Assembly: GCA_023435705.1 (NCBI GenBank)
Contig: JAEYRH010000003.1
Span: 1-64,000, forward strand
Length of the DNA: 64,000 bases
From: Bacillota bacterium
Lineage (GTDB): Bacteria > Bacillota > Clostridia > Christensenellales > UMGS416
Direction: 5' to 3'
In this document: positions 26,550 to 35,867 of the stretch, piece after piece
How positions within the stretch are numbered: position 1 is the stretch's first letter
How the letters are laid out: each line of letters opens with the position of its first letter
Program-made: the position numbers and the translations under genes
Notes under the pieces: model-generated
The model's database searches: none
What the model was told of the DNA's origin: nothing
The model's input: the letters and a program-made list of their open reading frames with translations, nothing else

Positions 26550-27098
26550 ATGTCGAGGCTTAAGGACAAGTACGTCAATGAGGTCGTGCCGGCGCTGATC
26601 AAGCGCTTCGGCTACAAGAATGTTATGGAAGTCCCCCACCTGGAAAAGGTTGTGCTCAACATGGGCCTGGGCGACGCCAAAGACAACGCCCGGTCACTGG
26701 AAACAGCGGTGGGCGAGCTTTCCCTGATTGCCGGGCAGAAGGCCGTGGTCACCAAGGCCCGCAAGTCCGTGGCAAACTTCAAGGTGCGCGAAGGCATGAA
26801 CGTGGGCGCGAAAGTCACGCTCCGCGGTGAGCGCATGTGGCAGTATGTGGACAAGTTCATCTCCATCGCACTGCCCCGCGTTCGCGACTTCCGCGGCGTA
26901 TCCAATACATCCTTCGACGGCAGGGGCAATTACTCCATGGGCGTCAAGGAACAATTGATCTATCCCGAGATCAGCTACGACAAGATCGAGAAGATCCGCG
27001 GAATGGATATTATTTTCGTCACGTCCGCCAAGACGGATGAGGAAGCCCATGCTCTGTTGGAACTGCTGGGCATGCCTTTCCAGCGCGCGCAGCAATAG
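26550..27098 (+). CDS. rplE: 50S ribosomal protein L5
   Basis: The 182-residue protein starts at SRLKDKYVNEVVPALI behind AAGGAGG and binds 5S rRNA and P-site tRNA. The open frame reaches back to 26481 inside rplX, but no site supports that start. Confidence 0.98.
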   Translation: MSRLKDKYVNEVVPALIKRFGYKNVMEVPHLEKVVLNMGLGDAKDNARSLETAVGELSLIAGQKAVVTKARKSVANFKVREGMNVGAKVTLRGERMWQYVDKFISIALPRVRDFRGVSNTSFDGRGNYSMGVKEQLIYPEISYDKIEKIRGMDIIFVTSAKTDEEAHALLELLGMPFQRAQQ

Positions 27099-27110
27099 GG
27101 AGGAAAACCG

Positions 27111-27296
27111 ATGGCTAAGAAGAGTATGATCATCAAACAGCAGCGGGAACCGAAGTTCTCCACCCGCGCCTATACGCGCTGCCGGATCTGCGGCCGCCCC
27201 CACTCGGTGCTCCGCAAATATGGCATCTGCCGTATCTGCTTCCGCGTGCTGGCATACAAAGGACAGATCCCTGGCGTTCGCAAGGCGAGCTGGTAA
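27111..27296 (+). CDS. rpsZ: 30S ribosomal protein S14, zinc type
   Basis: The 61-residue short form carries CRICGRPHSVLRKYGICRIC, a four-cysteine zinc site, as in most Bacillota. Confidence 0.97.
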   Translation: MAKKSMIIKQQREPKFSTRAYTRCRICGRPHSVLRKYGICRICFRVLAYKGQIPGVRKASW

Positions 27297-27310
27297 GAGG
27301 AGGTAGCGAG

Positions 27311-27712
27311 ATGTACGTAACTGATCCCATCGCGGATATGCTCACCCGCATCCGCAACGCTCTGGTCACCAAGACCCGCGAAGTTGTGATCCCTGCTTCA
27401 CAGATGAAGAAGGCGATCGCCCAGATCCTGCTGGACGAGGGTTATATCAGCAACGTGAAGTTCGAGGAAACAGAAAACCACCAGGGCAAAATCACCATTA
27501 CGCTCAAGTATGGCCCCGGCGGCCAGAAGGTGATTCAAGGCCTGAAGAGAATCAGCAAGCCGGGTCTCAGGGTATATGCCAACAAGGACGATATTCCGAA
27601 GGTGCTGGGCGGCCTGGGCATCGTCATCATTTCGACGTCCAAGGGCATCATGACCGACCGCGAGGCTCGCAAGCAGTCCGTTGGCGGCGAAGTGCTCGCT
27701 TACGTCTGGTAA
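27311..27712 (+). CDS. rpsH: 30S ribosomal protein S8
   Basis: The 133-residue S8 has the C-terminal signature ISTSKGIMTDREAR. In E. coli S8 represses the spc operon; whether it does so here is unknown. Confidence 0.98.
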   Translation: MYVTDPIADMLTRIRNALVTKTREVVIPASQMKKAIAQILLDEGYISNVKFEETENHQGKITITLKYGPGGQKVIQGLKRISKPGLRVYANKDDIPKVLGGLGIVIISTSKGIMTDREARKQSVGGEVLAYVW

Positions 27713-27734
27713 GCGGAAAGCGGAGGTGCATGAA

Positions 27735-28277
27735 ATGTCTCGTATCGGAAGAAAAGTAATCGCGATTCCCGCAGGCGTGACCGTGGCTGTGGAAGCCGGC
27801 AACGTCGTGCGTGTGAAAGGCCCCAAGGGCGAGCTCACCCAGCAGATCGCGCCAGCGATTTCCGTCAATGTGGAAGCCGGCGAAATCAAGGTGACCAGGC
27901 CTGATGATCAGAAGGAAAACAAGGCCATGCATGGCTTGTATCGCACGCTGATCTCCAACATGGTCACCGGTGTGACCGGCGGCTTCATCAAGGAGCTGGA
28001 GATCGTGGGCACTGGCTATCGTGCTCAATTACAGGGCACTAACCTGTTGTTGAACGTAGGCTACTCTCACCCAGTTGAGATGCTGCCCCCCCAAGGGATT
28101 TCCTTTGAGGTGCCCGCGCCCAACAAAATTGTGGTGAAGGGCTACGACAAGCAGGCGGTGGGTGCCATGGCAGCCAACGTGCGCCGTGTCCGCGAGCCCG
28201 AGCCTTATATGGGTAAAGGCATCCGCTATGCCGGTGAAGTGATCAAACTCAAGGAAGGCAAGGCTGCCGGCAAGTAA
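27735..28277 (+). CDS. rplF: 50S ribosomal protein L6
   Basis: The 180-residue L6 starts at SRIGRKVIAIPAGV behind GGAGGTG and ends with the family motif EPEPYMGKGIRYAGE. The frame is open upstream into rpsH, without a site. Confidence 0.98.
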   Translation: MSRIGRKVIAIPAGVTVAVEAGNVVRVKGPKGELTQQIAPAISVNVEAGEIKVTRPDDQKENKAMHGLYRTLISNMVTGVTGGFIKELEIVGTGYRAQLQGTNLLLNVGYSHPVEMLPPQGISFEVPAPNKIVVKGYDKQAVGAMAANVRRVREPEPYMGKGIRYAGEVIKLKEGKAAGK

Positions 28278-28295
28278 GGAAAGGGGTAAGGCCGA

Positions 28296-28664
28296 ATGTA
28301 TAGCAAGACTGACAAGAACGCAGACAGGCAAAAGCGCCACCAGCGCGTCCGCAACAAGGTTGCCGGCACGGCTGAGCGTCCCCGCCTGAACGTATACCGG
28401 AGCCTCAATCACATTTACGCCCAGGTCATCGACGATGTGGCCGGCCACACCTTGGCCGCGGCTTCCACTGCGGAGAAGGATCTGCAGGCGCAGGTGAACG
28501 AGCTCACCAAGAAGGATGCCGCAAAGTTTGTGGGCAAGCTGGTTGCACAGCGTGCGCAGGAAAAGGGCATCAAGGCCGTTGTGTTTGACCGCGGCGGGTA
28601 TGTGTATACAGGCAGGGTTGCAAACCTTGCCGACGGTGCCCGTGAAGCCGGCCTGGAATTTTAA
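28296..28664 (+). CDS. rplR: 50S ribosomal protein L18
   Basis: The 122-residue protein (RLNVYRSLNHIYAQVIDD) binds 5S rRNA with L5. The C-terminal FDRGGYVYTGRVANLADGAR is typical. Confidence 0.98.
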   Translation: MYSKTDKNADRQKRHQRVRNKVAGTAERPRLNVYRSLNHIYAQVIDDVAGHTLAAASTAEKDLQAQVNELTKKDAAKFVGKLVAQRAQEKGIKAVVFDRGGYVYTGRVANLADGAREAGLEF

Positions 28665-28676
28665 GGAGGGAAACGG

Positions 28677-29222
28677 ATGGAACTCAGGGATAGAGAACCT
28701 CGCAGGGATGGTCCCCGCCGCGACCGTGACAGGGACAGAGAGCCCCAGGAATTCCAGGAGAGACTGGTTGCGGTCAACCGCGTGGCCAAGGTCGTCAAAG
28801 GCGGCCGTAACTTCCGCTTCACGGCTTTGATGGTCGTGGGTGACGGCAAGGGACGTGTCGGCATCGGCCAGGGCAAAGCAGCTGAAATTCCCGAGGCGAT
28901 CCGCAAGGGCGTCGAGGATGCCAAGAAGAACCTCAGGACCGTGTCCCTCAACGGCACCACGATCCCTCACGAGGTGAAAGGTAAGTTTGGCAAGGGTATG
29001 GTGTTGATGTTCCCGGCCGAGGAAGGCACAGGCGTCATCGCCGGCGGCTCTGTCCGCGCGCTGCTGGAGTTGGCGGGCGTTAAGAATATCCGCACCAAGT
29101 CTTATGGCTCCAACAATCCGATCAACGCCGTCAAGGCAGCGTTGGAAGGCCTGGCCTCTTTGAGGTCGGCCGAGGAAGTGGCCCGTCTGCGCGGCAAAAC
29201 TGTCGAGCAGATTATGGGTTAA
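28677..29222 (+). CDS. rpsE: 30S ribosomal protein S5
   Basis: The 181-residue S5 has an unusual highly charged Arg/Asp-rich N-terminal extension of about 25 residues before LVAVNRVAKVVKGGRNFRF. The GKGRVGIGQGKAAEIPEAI loop, which shapes decoding fidelity, is intact. Confidence 0.97.
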   Translation: MELRDREPRRDGPRRDRDRDREPQEFQERLVAVNRVAKVVKGGRNFRFTALMVVGDGKGRVGIGQGKAAEIPEAIRKGVEDAKKNLRTVSLNGTTIPHEVKGKFGKGMVLMFPAEEGTGVIAGGSVRALLELAGVKNIRTKSYGSNNPINAVKAALEGLASLRSAEEVARLRGKTVEQIMG

Positions 29223-29237
29223 CGGGGGGGCAGGATA

Positions 29238-29423
29238 ATGGCGGAAAAACAACTGAAGGTCATTCTGGTCAAGAGCACCATTTCCAGCAAGCCCTCGATC
29301 CGCGCCACTGTGGAAGCGATGGGCCTGAAGAAGCTGAACAGCTTCGTCGTATTACCCGACAACGACGCCGTCCGTGGTATGATTTACAAGGTCAAGCACC
29401 TTGTGTCCGTGGACGAGATTTGA
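29238..29423 (+). CDS. rpmD: 50S ribosomal protein L30
   Basis: The 61-residue protein (LKVILVKSTISSKPSIRATV) is of normal bacterial length. Confidence 0.97.
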   Translation: MAEKQLKVILVKSTISSKPSIRATVEAMGLKKLNSFVVLPDNDAVRGMIYKVKHLVSVDEI

Positions 29424-29442
29424 TTGGGCCGGAGGGAACACC

Positions 29443-29883
29443 ATGAAACTGCATGAGATACAGCCAGCCGAAGGCCACAGGAAGGACTCCAAGCGCAAGG
29501 GACGCGGCTTGGGCTCCGGCAATGGCAAGACCGGCGGCCATGGGCACAAGGGTCAGAACGCCCGCAGCGGCGGCGGTGTGCGCCCCGGGTTTGAGGGCGG
29601 CCAGCTTCCGTTGTATCGTCGCTTGCCAAAGCGAGGCTTCACCAATTTCTTCGCCGTGAAATACGCCGAAGTGAATGTGGAAGAGTTGGAGCTGTTTGAA
29701 AACGGCACCATTGTGACGCCTGATGTTTTGAAGGCTGTCGGCATTATTAACAAAGAGTTCAACGGCGTCAAGATCCTGGGCCGCGGCGAGCTCACCAAGA
29801 GCCTGACTGTGAAGGCAACGAAATTCAGCAAGTCCGCAGAGGAGAAAATTACGTCCGCCAAGGGCAGCATCGAGGTGATCTGA
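29443..29883 (+). CDS. rplO: 50S ribosomal protein L15
   Basis: The 146-residue protein starts at MKLHEIQPAEGHRKDSKR behind GGAGGG and has the glycine-rich segment GLGSGNGKTGGHGHKGQ. Its stop lies one base before secY. Confidence 0.97.
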   Translation: MKLHEIQPAEGHRKDSKRKGRGLGSGNGKTGGHGHKGQNARSGGGVRPGFEGGQLPLYRRLPKRGFTNFFAVKYAEVNVEELELFENGTIVTPDVLKAVGIINKEFNGVKILGRGELTKSLTVKATKFSKSAEEKITSAKGSIEVI

Positions 29884-29884
29884 G

Positions 29885-31192
29885 ATGTTAGATATTCTCC
29901 GCAACGCCTGGCGCATCAAGGAAGTTAGGGCCAAGATCCTTTACACGATCCTGGTGCTGTTCATCTTCCGCATCGGCAACTATATCTGGACGCCGTTTGT
30001 CAACGTGTCGCAAATCCAGGAAGCCTTCAAGGCCATGGCCAGCGGCAGCGCTGGCACTCAATCGGCGATGCTGAGCATGTTCGGCTTGCTTGACATGTTC
30101 AACGGCGGCGCGGTTTCCAACTTCTCGATCTTCGCCACGGGCATCACGCCCTACATCACCGCTTCCATCGTGATCCAGCTTCTGACCGTCGCGATCCCCG
30201 CGTTGGAGAAGCTGGCCAAGGAAGGCGGCGAAGAGGGCCGCAAGAAGCTCACTGAATACACCCGTTACAGCTCGATCCTGCTGTCGCTGATTCAAACCGG
30301 CGGCTATTTGATCGCATTCCGGTCATACCTGACGGATGGCAACTGGTATGCATACGTCACAATTCTGGTTGTGCAGGCCGCCGGCGCCGCGTTGGCGATG
30401 TGGATGGGCGAGCGCATCACCGAGAAGGGCGTGGGCAACGGCATCTCGCTGCTGATCTTCGTCAACATCGTGTCCAAGCTGCCCAGCTATGCCGGCGAGA
30501 TCGCGCTCACAGGCGATAGTTTCAACCTGATCAAGCTGCTTGGCTTCATCGCCATGTCGCTGGCGATCATTCTGGCCGTGGTGTATATCGACCTGGGGCA
30601 GCGCCGGATCCCGGTGCAGTATGCCAAGCGTATGGTTGGCCGCAAGGTCTATGGCGGGCAGAGCACCCACATCCCGCTGAAGCTCAACAACTCCGGTGTC
30701 ATGCCGCTGATCTTTGCGATGACGCTGGTCAGCTTCCCCAGCCTGATCCTGAACTCGTTCCAGAATACGCAGAATTGGTTCGGTGATATTGCCCGCTGGT
30801 ATATGGTGGTAATGAACAGCCGTGGTTTCTGGTATTTGTTCCTCCAGTCGCTACTGATCATCTTCTTCACCTACTTCTACTCGCAGGTGTCCTTCAACCC
30901 GATCGACATCTCGAAGAACATCCAGCAGTATGGCGGGTTTATCCCAGGCATTCGCCCCGGCAAGCCCACCAGCGACTTCCTGATGAAGCTCAGCAACCGG
31001 ATCAACCTGTTCAGCGCGTTGTTCTTCATGCTGTTGAGCCTGATTCCGTCGCTGTTTGTCATTGTGTTCGCAACAACCAGCCAACCTTTCGGCGCAACGA
31101 GTATCCTGATCATGGTTGGTGTGGCTCTTGAGACCAGCAAGCAGATCGAAGCCCAGATGCTGATGCGTCACTACAAGGGCTTCCTGAACTGA
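29885..31192 (+). CDS. secY: protein translocase subunit SecY
   Basis: The 435-residue membrane pore of the Sec system has about ten helices. Characteristic parts are GITPYITASIVIQLL in helix 2, the plug region GGAVSNFSIFATG and the cytoplasmic loops that bind SecA and the ribosome. It is translated directly after rplO. Confidence 0.97.
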   Translation: MLDILRNAWRIKEVRAKILYTILVLFIFRIGNYIWTPFVNVSQIQEAFKAMASGSAGTQSAMLSMFGLLDMFNGGAVSNFSIFATGITPYITASIVIQLLTVAIPALEKLAKEGGEEGRKKLTEYTRYSSILLSLIQTGGYLIAFRSYLTDGNWYAYVTILVVQAAGAALAMWMGERITEKGVGNGISLLIFVNIVSKLPSYAGEIALTGDSFNLIKLLGFIAMSLAIILAVVYIDLGQRRIPVQYAKRMVGRKVYGGQSTHIPLKLNNSGVMPLIFAMTLVSFPSLILNSFQNTQNWFGDIARWYMVVMNSRGFWYLFLQSLLIIFFTYFYSQVSFNPIDISKNIQQYGGFIPGIRPGKPTSDFLMKLSNRINLFSALFFMLLSLIPSLFVIVFATTSQPFGATSILIMVGVALETSKQIEAQMLMRHYKGFLN

Positions 31193-31202
31193 AGGTGCTG
31201 AG

Positions 31203-31832
31203 ATGAAAATGGTATTCCTGGGCCCCCCTGGGGCCGGCAAAGGCACTCAGGCCGTCAGGGTTTCGGAGAAGTATGGGTTCCCGCAGATTTCTACCGGTGC
31301 GATGCTCCGTGAGGCGATGGCCCAAGGCACAGAGCTCGGTCTGGCTGCGAAGTCGATCATTGAAGCCGGAGGGCTCGTGCCCGACGATGTGGTGATCGGT
31401 ATTGTGAAAGAGCGCCTGGCGCGGGAGGATTGCAAAAAGGGATTCCTCTTGGACGGATTCCCCCGCACGGTGCCCCAGGCTGAAGCACTGGAAGGATTCG
31501 CCGCCTTGGACATCGCCATCAACGTAGACGCCGATGAGGACGTCATCGTTGCGCGGATCGCCGGCCGGCGCATGTGCAAGGTCTGCGGCGAAGCGCTCCA
31601 TGTGAACACGCTGAACGGAGCCACCCAATGCCCCAAGTGCGGCGGAGAGATTTACCAGCGCATCGATGACAACGAGGACACAGTGCGCAACCGCATGAAG
31701 GTCTACAGTGAGCAGACCAAGCCTTTGATTGATTTCTACGCCCGAAAGGGAATTTTGGCCAACATCGACGGTGACCGCGACATCGAAGTGGTTTTCAAGG
31801 ATGTCGTTGAAGCCATCGAAGCAAAACGATGA
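31203..31832 (+). CDS. adk: adenylate kinase, zinc-LID form
   Basis: The 209-residue enzyme balances AMP, ADP and ATP. It has the P-loop GPPGAGKGTQA, the AMP site LLDGFPRT and a LID with CKVC and CPKC, a structural zinc site typical of Gram-positives. It overlaps map by four bases (ATGA). Confidence 0.97.
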   Translation: MKMVFLGPPGAGKGTQAVRVSEKYGFPQISTGAMLREAMAQGTELGLAAKSIIEAGGLVPDDVVIGIVKERLAREDCKKGFLLDGFPRTVPQAEALEGFAALDIAINVDADEDVIVARIAGRRMCKVCGEALHVNTLNGATQCPKCGGEIYQRIDDNEDTVRNRMKVYSEQTKPLIDFYARKGILANIDGDRDIEVVFKDVVEAIEAKR

Positions 31833-32578
31833 TCACGCTCAAGACGGCGGAGGAGCAGGCCCGGATTTCCAAAGCCTGCCGCTTGACCGCCCAGTGTATG
31901 GCCAAGCTCAACGAGATGGTGCGCCCCGGTGTCACCACACTGGAACTGGACCGGGTTGCTGAAGATTTCATCCGCAGCCACGGCGGAGTGCCTGCCTTCA
32001 AGGGCCATCACGGCTTCCCCGGCAGCCTCTGCACCTCGATCAACGAGGAAGTGGTGCACGGGATCCCCTCCGGAAGGAAACTGAAAGAGGGTGACATCAT
32101 CGGCATCGACATGGGCATCAAGCTGGATGGCTACATCAGCGACATGGCCCGCACCTTTCTGGTGGGGCATGTGAGTGAGGAAGCTGAAAAGCTGGTGAGA
32201 ATCACTGAGGAATGCTTCCGCAAGGGTTTTGAGGTTATGAAGCCCGGAGCCCGCATCGGAGACATCGGCTGGGCGGTGCAGCAACACGCCGAGAGCCATG
32301 GCTACTCGGTGGTGCGCGACCTGTGCGGCCACGGTGTTGGCCGCGACCTTTGGGAGGAGCCCGAAATCCCCAACTTCGGCAGGGCCGGCAGGGGAGTCCG
32401 TTTGGAAGCTGGCATGACGCTGGCGCTGGAGCCCATGGTGAACCTGGGCACCTGGCGAATCGAGATCGATGACAATGATGGCTGGACGGTGCGCACGGCA
32501 GACAGGAAGCTTTCCGCCCATTACGAGGAGACGATCCTGATCACCGAAGCCGGCGCGGAGATCCTGACAGCGCCTTGA
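31829..32578 (+). CDS. map: methionine aminopeptidase, type I
   Basis: The 249-residue enzyme removes N-terminal methionine. The five metal ligands are visible: the Asp residues of IDMGIKLDGYISDMART, His in CGHGVGRDLWEEP, Glu in ALEPMV and Glu in HYEETILIT. The adk-map coupling is standard here. Confidence 0.97.
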   Translation: MITLKTAEEQARISKACRLTAQCMAKLNEMVRPGVTTLELDRVAEDFIRSHGGVPAFKGHHGFPGSLCTSINEEVVHGIPSGRKLKEGDIIGIDMGIKLDGYISDMARTFLVGHVSEEAEKLVRITEECFRKGFEVMKPGARIGDIGWAVQQHAESHGYSVVRDLCGHGVGRDLWEEPEIPNFGRAGRGVRLEAGMTLALEPMVNLGTWRIEIDDNDGWTVRTADRKLSAHYEETILITEAGAEILTAP

Positions 32579-32596
32579 CAGCGAGGAGGGAATCCG

Positions 32597-32899
32597 TTGA
32601 ACGACCAGCTGCCCGAACTGGGAAGGGTCGTGTTGTCCAAAGCCGGGAGGGACGCTGGCCGCTACTTTGTGGTGGTTGGCCGGGTGGACGCCCAGTATGT
32701 ACTGATCGCCGACGGGGACTTGAGGAAACTGGAGGCCCCGAAGAAGAAGAAGCTCAAGCATCTGGACACCAAGCCCGCCATTCTGCCGGCGGTTCGCGAA
32801 AAGCTGGATAAGAGCATTGCCTTGCTGGACGCAGAACTCCGAAAAGGACTGGAAGCTTTGGGATACACGGCCCATGACAAGGCTCTTGACAGGAAATAA
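32597..32899 (+). CDS. KOW-domain RNA-binding protein (L14e-like)
   Basis: The 100-residue basic protein starts with TTG behind GGAGGG. Its N-terminal KOW-like part (LGRVVLSKAGRDAGRYFVVV) resembles the eukaryotic/archaeal L14e type, and a lysine run (KKKKLKHLD) follows. Such a gene is common between map and infA in Clostridia; its role is not established, and ribosome binding is inferred. Confidence 0.85.
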   Translation: MNDQLPELGRVVLSKAGRDAGRYFVVVGRVDAQYVLIADGDLRKLEAPKKKKLKHLDTKPAILPAVREKLDKSIALLDAELRKGLEALGYTAHDKALDRK

Positions 32900-32910
32900 G
32901 GAGGGATAAC

Positions 32911-33138
32911 TTGTCGAAACAGGACTCAATCGAAGTGGAAGGCGTTGTTACAGAAGCCTTTCCGAATGCGATGTTCGAGGTCCAGTTGCCCAACGGCCAT
33001 AAAATACTGGCGCACATCTCGGGGAAGCTGCGCATGAACTACATCCGCATCTTGCCCGGTGATAAAGTTACGATTGAATTATCGCCTTATGACCTGACCC
33101 GCGGAAGGATTACCTGGCGCGGAAAAGCCCGGTCGTAG
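32911..33138 (+). CDS. infA: translation initiation factor IF-1
   Basis: The 75-residue OB-fold factor starts with TTG (SKQDSIEVEGVVTEAFPNAM) behind GGAGGGA. It blocks the A site during initiation. Confidence 0.97.
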   Translation: MSKQDSIEVEGVVTEAFPNAMFEVQLPNGHKILAHISGKLRMNYIRILPGDKVTIELSPYDLTRGRITWRGKARS

Positions 33139-33157
33139 AAAACAGGAGGAGCAAACC

Positions 33158-33271
33158 ATGAAAGTGAGACCGTCCGTCAAAGCAATCTGCGAAAAGTGCA
33201 AGATCATCAAGCGCAAGGGCCGCGTGATGGTCATCTGCGAAAACCCCCGCCACAAGCAGAAGCAGGGATAG
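33158..33271 (+). CDS. rpmJ: 50S ribosomal protein L36
   Basis: The 37-residue protein (MKVRPSVKAICEKCKIIKRK, ending CENPRHKQKQG) has the CxxC-C-H zinc ligands. CAGGAGG lies ten bases upstream of the ATG at 33158. Confidence 0.97.
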   Translation: MKVRPSVKAICEKCKIIKRKGRVMVICENPRHKQKQG

Positions 33272-33389
33272 GCACGCCTGCCCCGGCTTTGGTTTGGGCG
33301 CGGCTGGCTGACCGGTAATACGGAATGCTTGCCCAGGCATAGCGTGGGGCTTCACGATAGACACAGAATTATGGAGGTGCAAAAACCAG
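33272..33389 (+). promoter_or_regulatory. long spacer before rpsM, possible leader
   Basis: This is one of the longest gaps inside the ribosomal cluster (118 bases; most are under 25). Small hairpins are visible (ATGC/GCAT at 33324-33340, CGTG/CACG at 33345-33358). In Bacillus, S4 controls the alpha operon at this kind of place; here that is only a possibility. Confidence 0.3.
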
Positions 33390-33761
33390 ATGGCACGCAT
33401 ATCCGGTATAGATTTGCCCAGAGACAAGCGCGTTGAGATTGGCCTGACTTATTTGTATGGCATTGGTCTCACGCTTTCGCGCAAGATTCTTGCCGAAACC
33501 GGCGTAAACCCTGACACGCGCGTGCGCGACCTCACCGAAGTGGAAGTCGGCCGCCTCAGGAATTACATTGAAAACAACTTCAAGGTGGAGGGTGACCTGC
33601 GCCGTGAGGTATCGATGAACATCAAGCGACTGATTGAGATCGGCTGCTATCGCGGGATTCGCCACAGGCGCGGCCTCCCTGTCCGCGGACAGGGCACCCG
33701 CACCAACGCGCGCACCCACAAGGGCCCGCGCAAGACAAGCATCCGTAAGAACAAGAAGTAG
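33390..33761 (+). CDS. rpsM: 30S ribosomal protein S13
   Basis: The 123-residue S13 (ARISGIDLPRDKRVEIGLTY) ends with the basic tail RGQGTRTNARTHKGPRK that reaches the P-site tRNA. GGAGGTG precedes its ATG. Confidence 0.98.
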   Translation: MARISGIDLPRDKRVEIGLTYLYGIGLTLSRKILAETGVNPDTRVRDLTEVEVGRLRNYIENNFKVEGDLRREVSMNIKRLIEIGCYRGIRHRRGLPVRGQGTRTNARTHKGPRKTSIRKNKK

Positions 33762-33780
33762 CCGAAGGAGGGTAACCCAA

Positions 33781-34179
33781 GTGGCAACCGCAGCGAAGAA
33801 AAAGGTCGTCAAGAAGCGCCGCGAGAAAAAACACATCGAGCATGGCGCCGCGCACATACATTCCTCATTCAACAACACGATCGTGACGATCACCGATCCT
33901 GCCGGCAACGCGGTGTCGTGGTCCAGCTCGGGCAGCCTGAACTTCAAGGGCTCCCGCAAGTCCACTCCCTTTGCCTCGCAGATGGCCGCAGAAGCCGCCG
34001 CGAAAGCCGCCGTGGAGTTCGGTATGCGCTCCGTGGATGTGTTCGTGAAAGGCCCCGGTTCGGGCCGCGAGGCCGCTATCCGCAGCCTGCAGGCGGCGGG
34101 CCTGGAAGTGACCGTGATCAAAGACGTCACCCCCATTCCGCACAACGGCTGCCGCCCGCCGAAGCGCAGAAGGCTGTAA
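33781..34179 (+). CDS. rpsK: 30S ribosomal protein S11
   Basis: The 132-residue protein starts with GTG (ATAAKKKVVKKRREKKHIEH) behind GAAGGAGGG and has the signature VIKDVTPIPHNGCRPPKRRR. The frame is open upstream but unsupported. Confidence 0.97.
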   Translation: MATAAKKKVVKKRREKKHIEHGAAHIHSSFNNTIVTITDPAGNAVSWSSSGSLNFKGSRKSTPFASQMAAEAAAKAAVEFGMRSVDVFVKGPGSGREAAIRSLQAAGLEVTVIKDVTPIPHNGCRPPKRRRL

Positions 34180-34194
34180 GAGGAGGAAACAGAA

Positions 34195-34821
34195 ATGGCG
34201 AAATATACAGGTCCATCCTGCCGCATCTGCCGCAGGGAAGGATGCAAGCTCTTTTTGAAAGGCGACAGGTGCTTTTCCGGCAAGTGCGCCGTGGTCAAGC
34301 GCCCCACACCGCCCGGCCAGCACAAGCCCGGCCGCCGCAAAATGTCCGACTACGGCATGCAGCTGCGTGAAAAGCAGAAGATGCGCCGTGCCTACGGCCT
34401 GCTGGAAGGCCAGTTCCGCAGCTATTTTGATTTGGCGCGCACCAAGCGCGGCAACACCGGCGAGATGCTGTTGCAGCTGCTGGAACTCCGCCTGGACAAC
34501 GTGGCTTACCGCGTGGGATTCGGCGACAGCCGCGCCCAGGCCAGGCAGATGACGCTGCACAGCCACGTGTTGATCAACGGCAAGAAGGTCAATATCCCGT
34601 CTTATCAGGTCAAAGTTGGCGACGTTATCACCATCAAGGCGGGGAGCCGTGATGTTGAGCTGTTCAAGACCCTGCGCGAGGGCCCGGCCCGCAATGTGCC
34701 GAAGTGGCTGGATTTCAACGCTGATGCGCTGGAAGCCCGCGTGTTGGCCTTGCCGGAGCGCAGCGACGTGGATCTCACGCTCGCTGAGCATCTGGTCGTG
34801 GAATACTACTCCAAGTTGTAA
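34195..34821 (+). CDS. rpsD: 30S ribosomal protein S4, zinc form
   Basis: The 208-residue S4 has four N-terminal cysteines (CRICRREGCKLF and CFSGKC), a zinc site, followed by the S4 RNA-binding domain (LDNVAYRVGFGDSRAQARQM). It starts 30S assembly. Confidence 0.98.
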   Translation: MAKYTGPSCRICRREGCKLFLKGDRCFSGKCAVVKRPTPPGQHKPGRRKMSDYGMQLREKQKMRRAYGLLEGQFRSYFDLARTKRGNTGEMLLQLLELRLDNVAYRVGFGDSRAQARQMTLHSHVLINGKKVNIPSYQVKVGDVITIKAGSRDVELFKTLREGPARNVPKWLDFNADALEARVLALPERSDVDLTLAEHLVVEYYSKL

Positions 34822-34898
34822 GCGCCGTTGCGTTTACTGGGGTGAGAGGATTGTGAACCGCAAACCGACACAACCCATAAAAGGAGGGTATTGCGCCA

Positions 34899-35846
34899 AT
34901 GTTGGAAATCGAAAAGCCCAGGATTGAATGCGTGGAAATGAGCCGCGACAACCGCTACGGCAAGTTCGTGATCGAACCGCTCGAGCGCGGCTTTGGCACG
35001 ACACTCGGCAACAGCCTTCGCCGCATCCTGCTGAGCAGCCTGCCCGGCGTAGCAGCTACCAGCATCAAGGTGGATGGTGTGCTGCATGAGTTCTCCACGA
35101 TCCCCGGCATGGTGGAAGACATCACCGAGGTCATCCTGAACCTGAAAGGCATTGCAGCCAAGCTGCACGTGGATCAGCCCAAGATGGCGATCATCAACGT
35201 GACCGGCCCCAAGCGTGTCACCGCTGGCGACATAGAGCCCGACGGTGAGATCGAGATTCTGAATCCCGACATGTACATCTGCACCCTCAACGAGGATGGC
35301 AGGCTGTATATGGAGATCATGCTGGAAAAGGGCCGGGGTTATGTGAGCGCCGACCGAAACAAAAACCACAACCAGCCCATTGGGGTCATCCCGGTGGATA
35401 GCATCTACACACCGGTGCGCAAGGTCAACTACACCGTGGAAAACACCCGCGTGGGTCAGAACACCGAGTTTGACAAGCTCACAATGGAAGTCTGGACCGA
35501 TGGCACGATCCGCCCCGATGAGGCGCAAAGTCTTGCCGCGAGGATTATGACTGAGCATCTTGCGTTGTTTGTGGAGCTGACCGGTGATGTGGGCAACGTG
35601 GAGATCATGGTGGAAAAGGACGATAGCCGCAAGGATAAAGTCCTGGAGATGACGATCGAAGAGCTGGACCTTACCGTCCGCTCCTACAACTGCCTGAAGC
35701 GCGCCGGCATCAACACTGTGGACGAGCTTGTGCAGCGCACCGAGGACGAGATGATGAAGGTGCGCAACCTTGGCCGCAAGTCGCTGGACGAGGTCATCGC
35801 CAAGCTGAACGCGCTGGGCCTTTATCTGAAGAAGAACGAAGACTAG
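34899..35846 (+). CDS. rpoA: RNA polymerase alpha subunit
   Basis: The 315-residue subunit has the N-terminal dimerisation domain (GFGTTLGNSLRRILLSSLPG) and the C-terminal helix-hairpin domain (LKRAGINTVDELVQRTEDEM) that binds UP elements and activators. AAAGGAGGG lies upstream of the ATG. Confidence 0.98.
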   Translation: MLEIEKPRIECVEMSRDNRYGKFVIEPLERGFGTTLGNSLRRILLSSLPGVAATSIKVDGVLHEFSTIPGMVEDITEVILNLKGIAAKLHVDQPKMAIINVTGPKRVTAGDIEPDGEIEILNPDMYICTLNEDGRLYMEIMLEKGRGYVSADRNKNHNQPIGVIPVDSIYTPVRKVNYTVENTRVGQNTEFDKLTMEVWTDGTIRPDEAQSLAARIMTEHLALFVELTGDVGNVEIMVEKDDSRKDKVLEMTIEELDLTVRSYNCLKRAGINTVDELVQRTEDEMMKVRNLGRKSLDEVIAKLNALGLYLKKNED

Positions 35847-35867
35847 TCAGACTAGGGGGAAACATCA

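Noticed and set aside
28029..29252. 407-codon minus-strand ORF
   Set aside because: Antisense to rplF, rplR and rpsE; the ribosomal genes are certain.
31736..32929. 397-codon minus-strand ORF
   Set aside because: Antisense to adk, map and the KOW gene; shadow.
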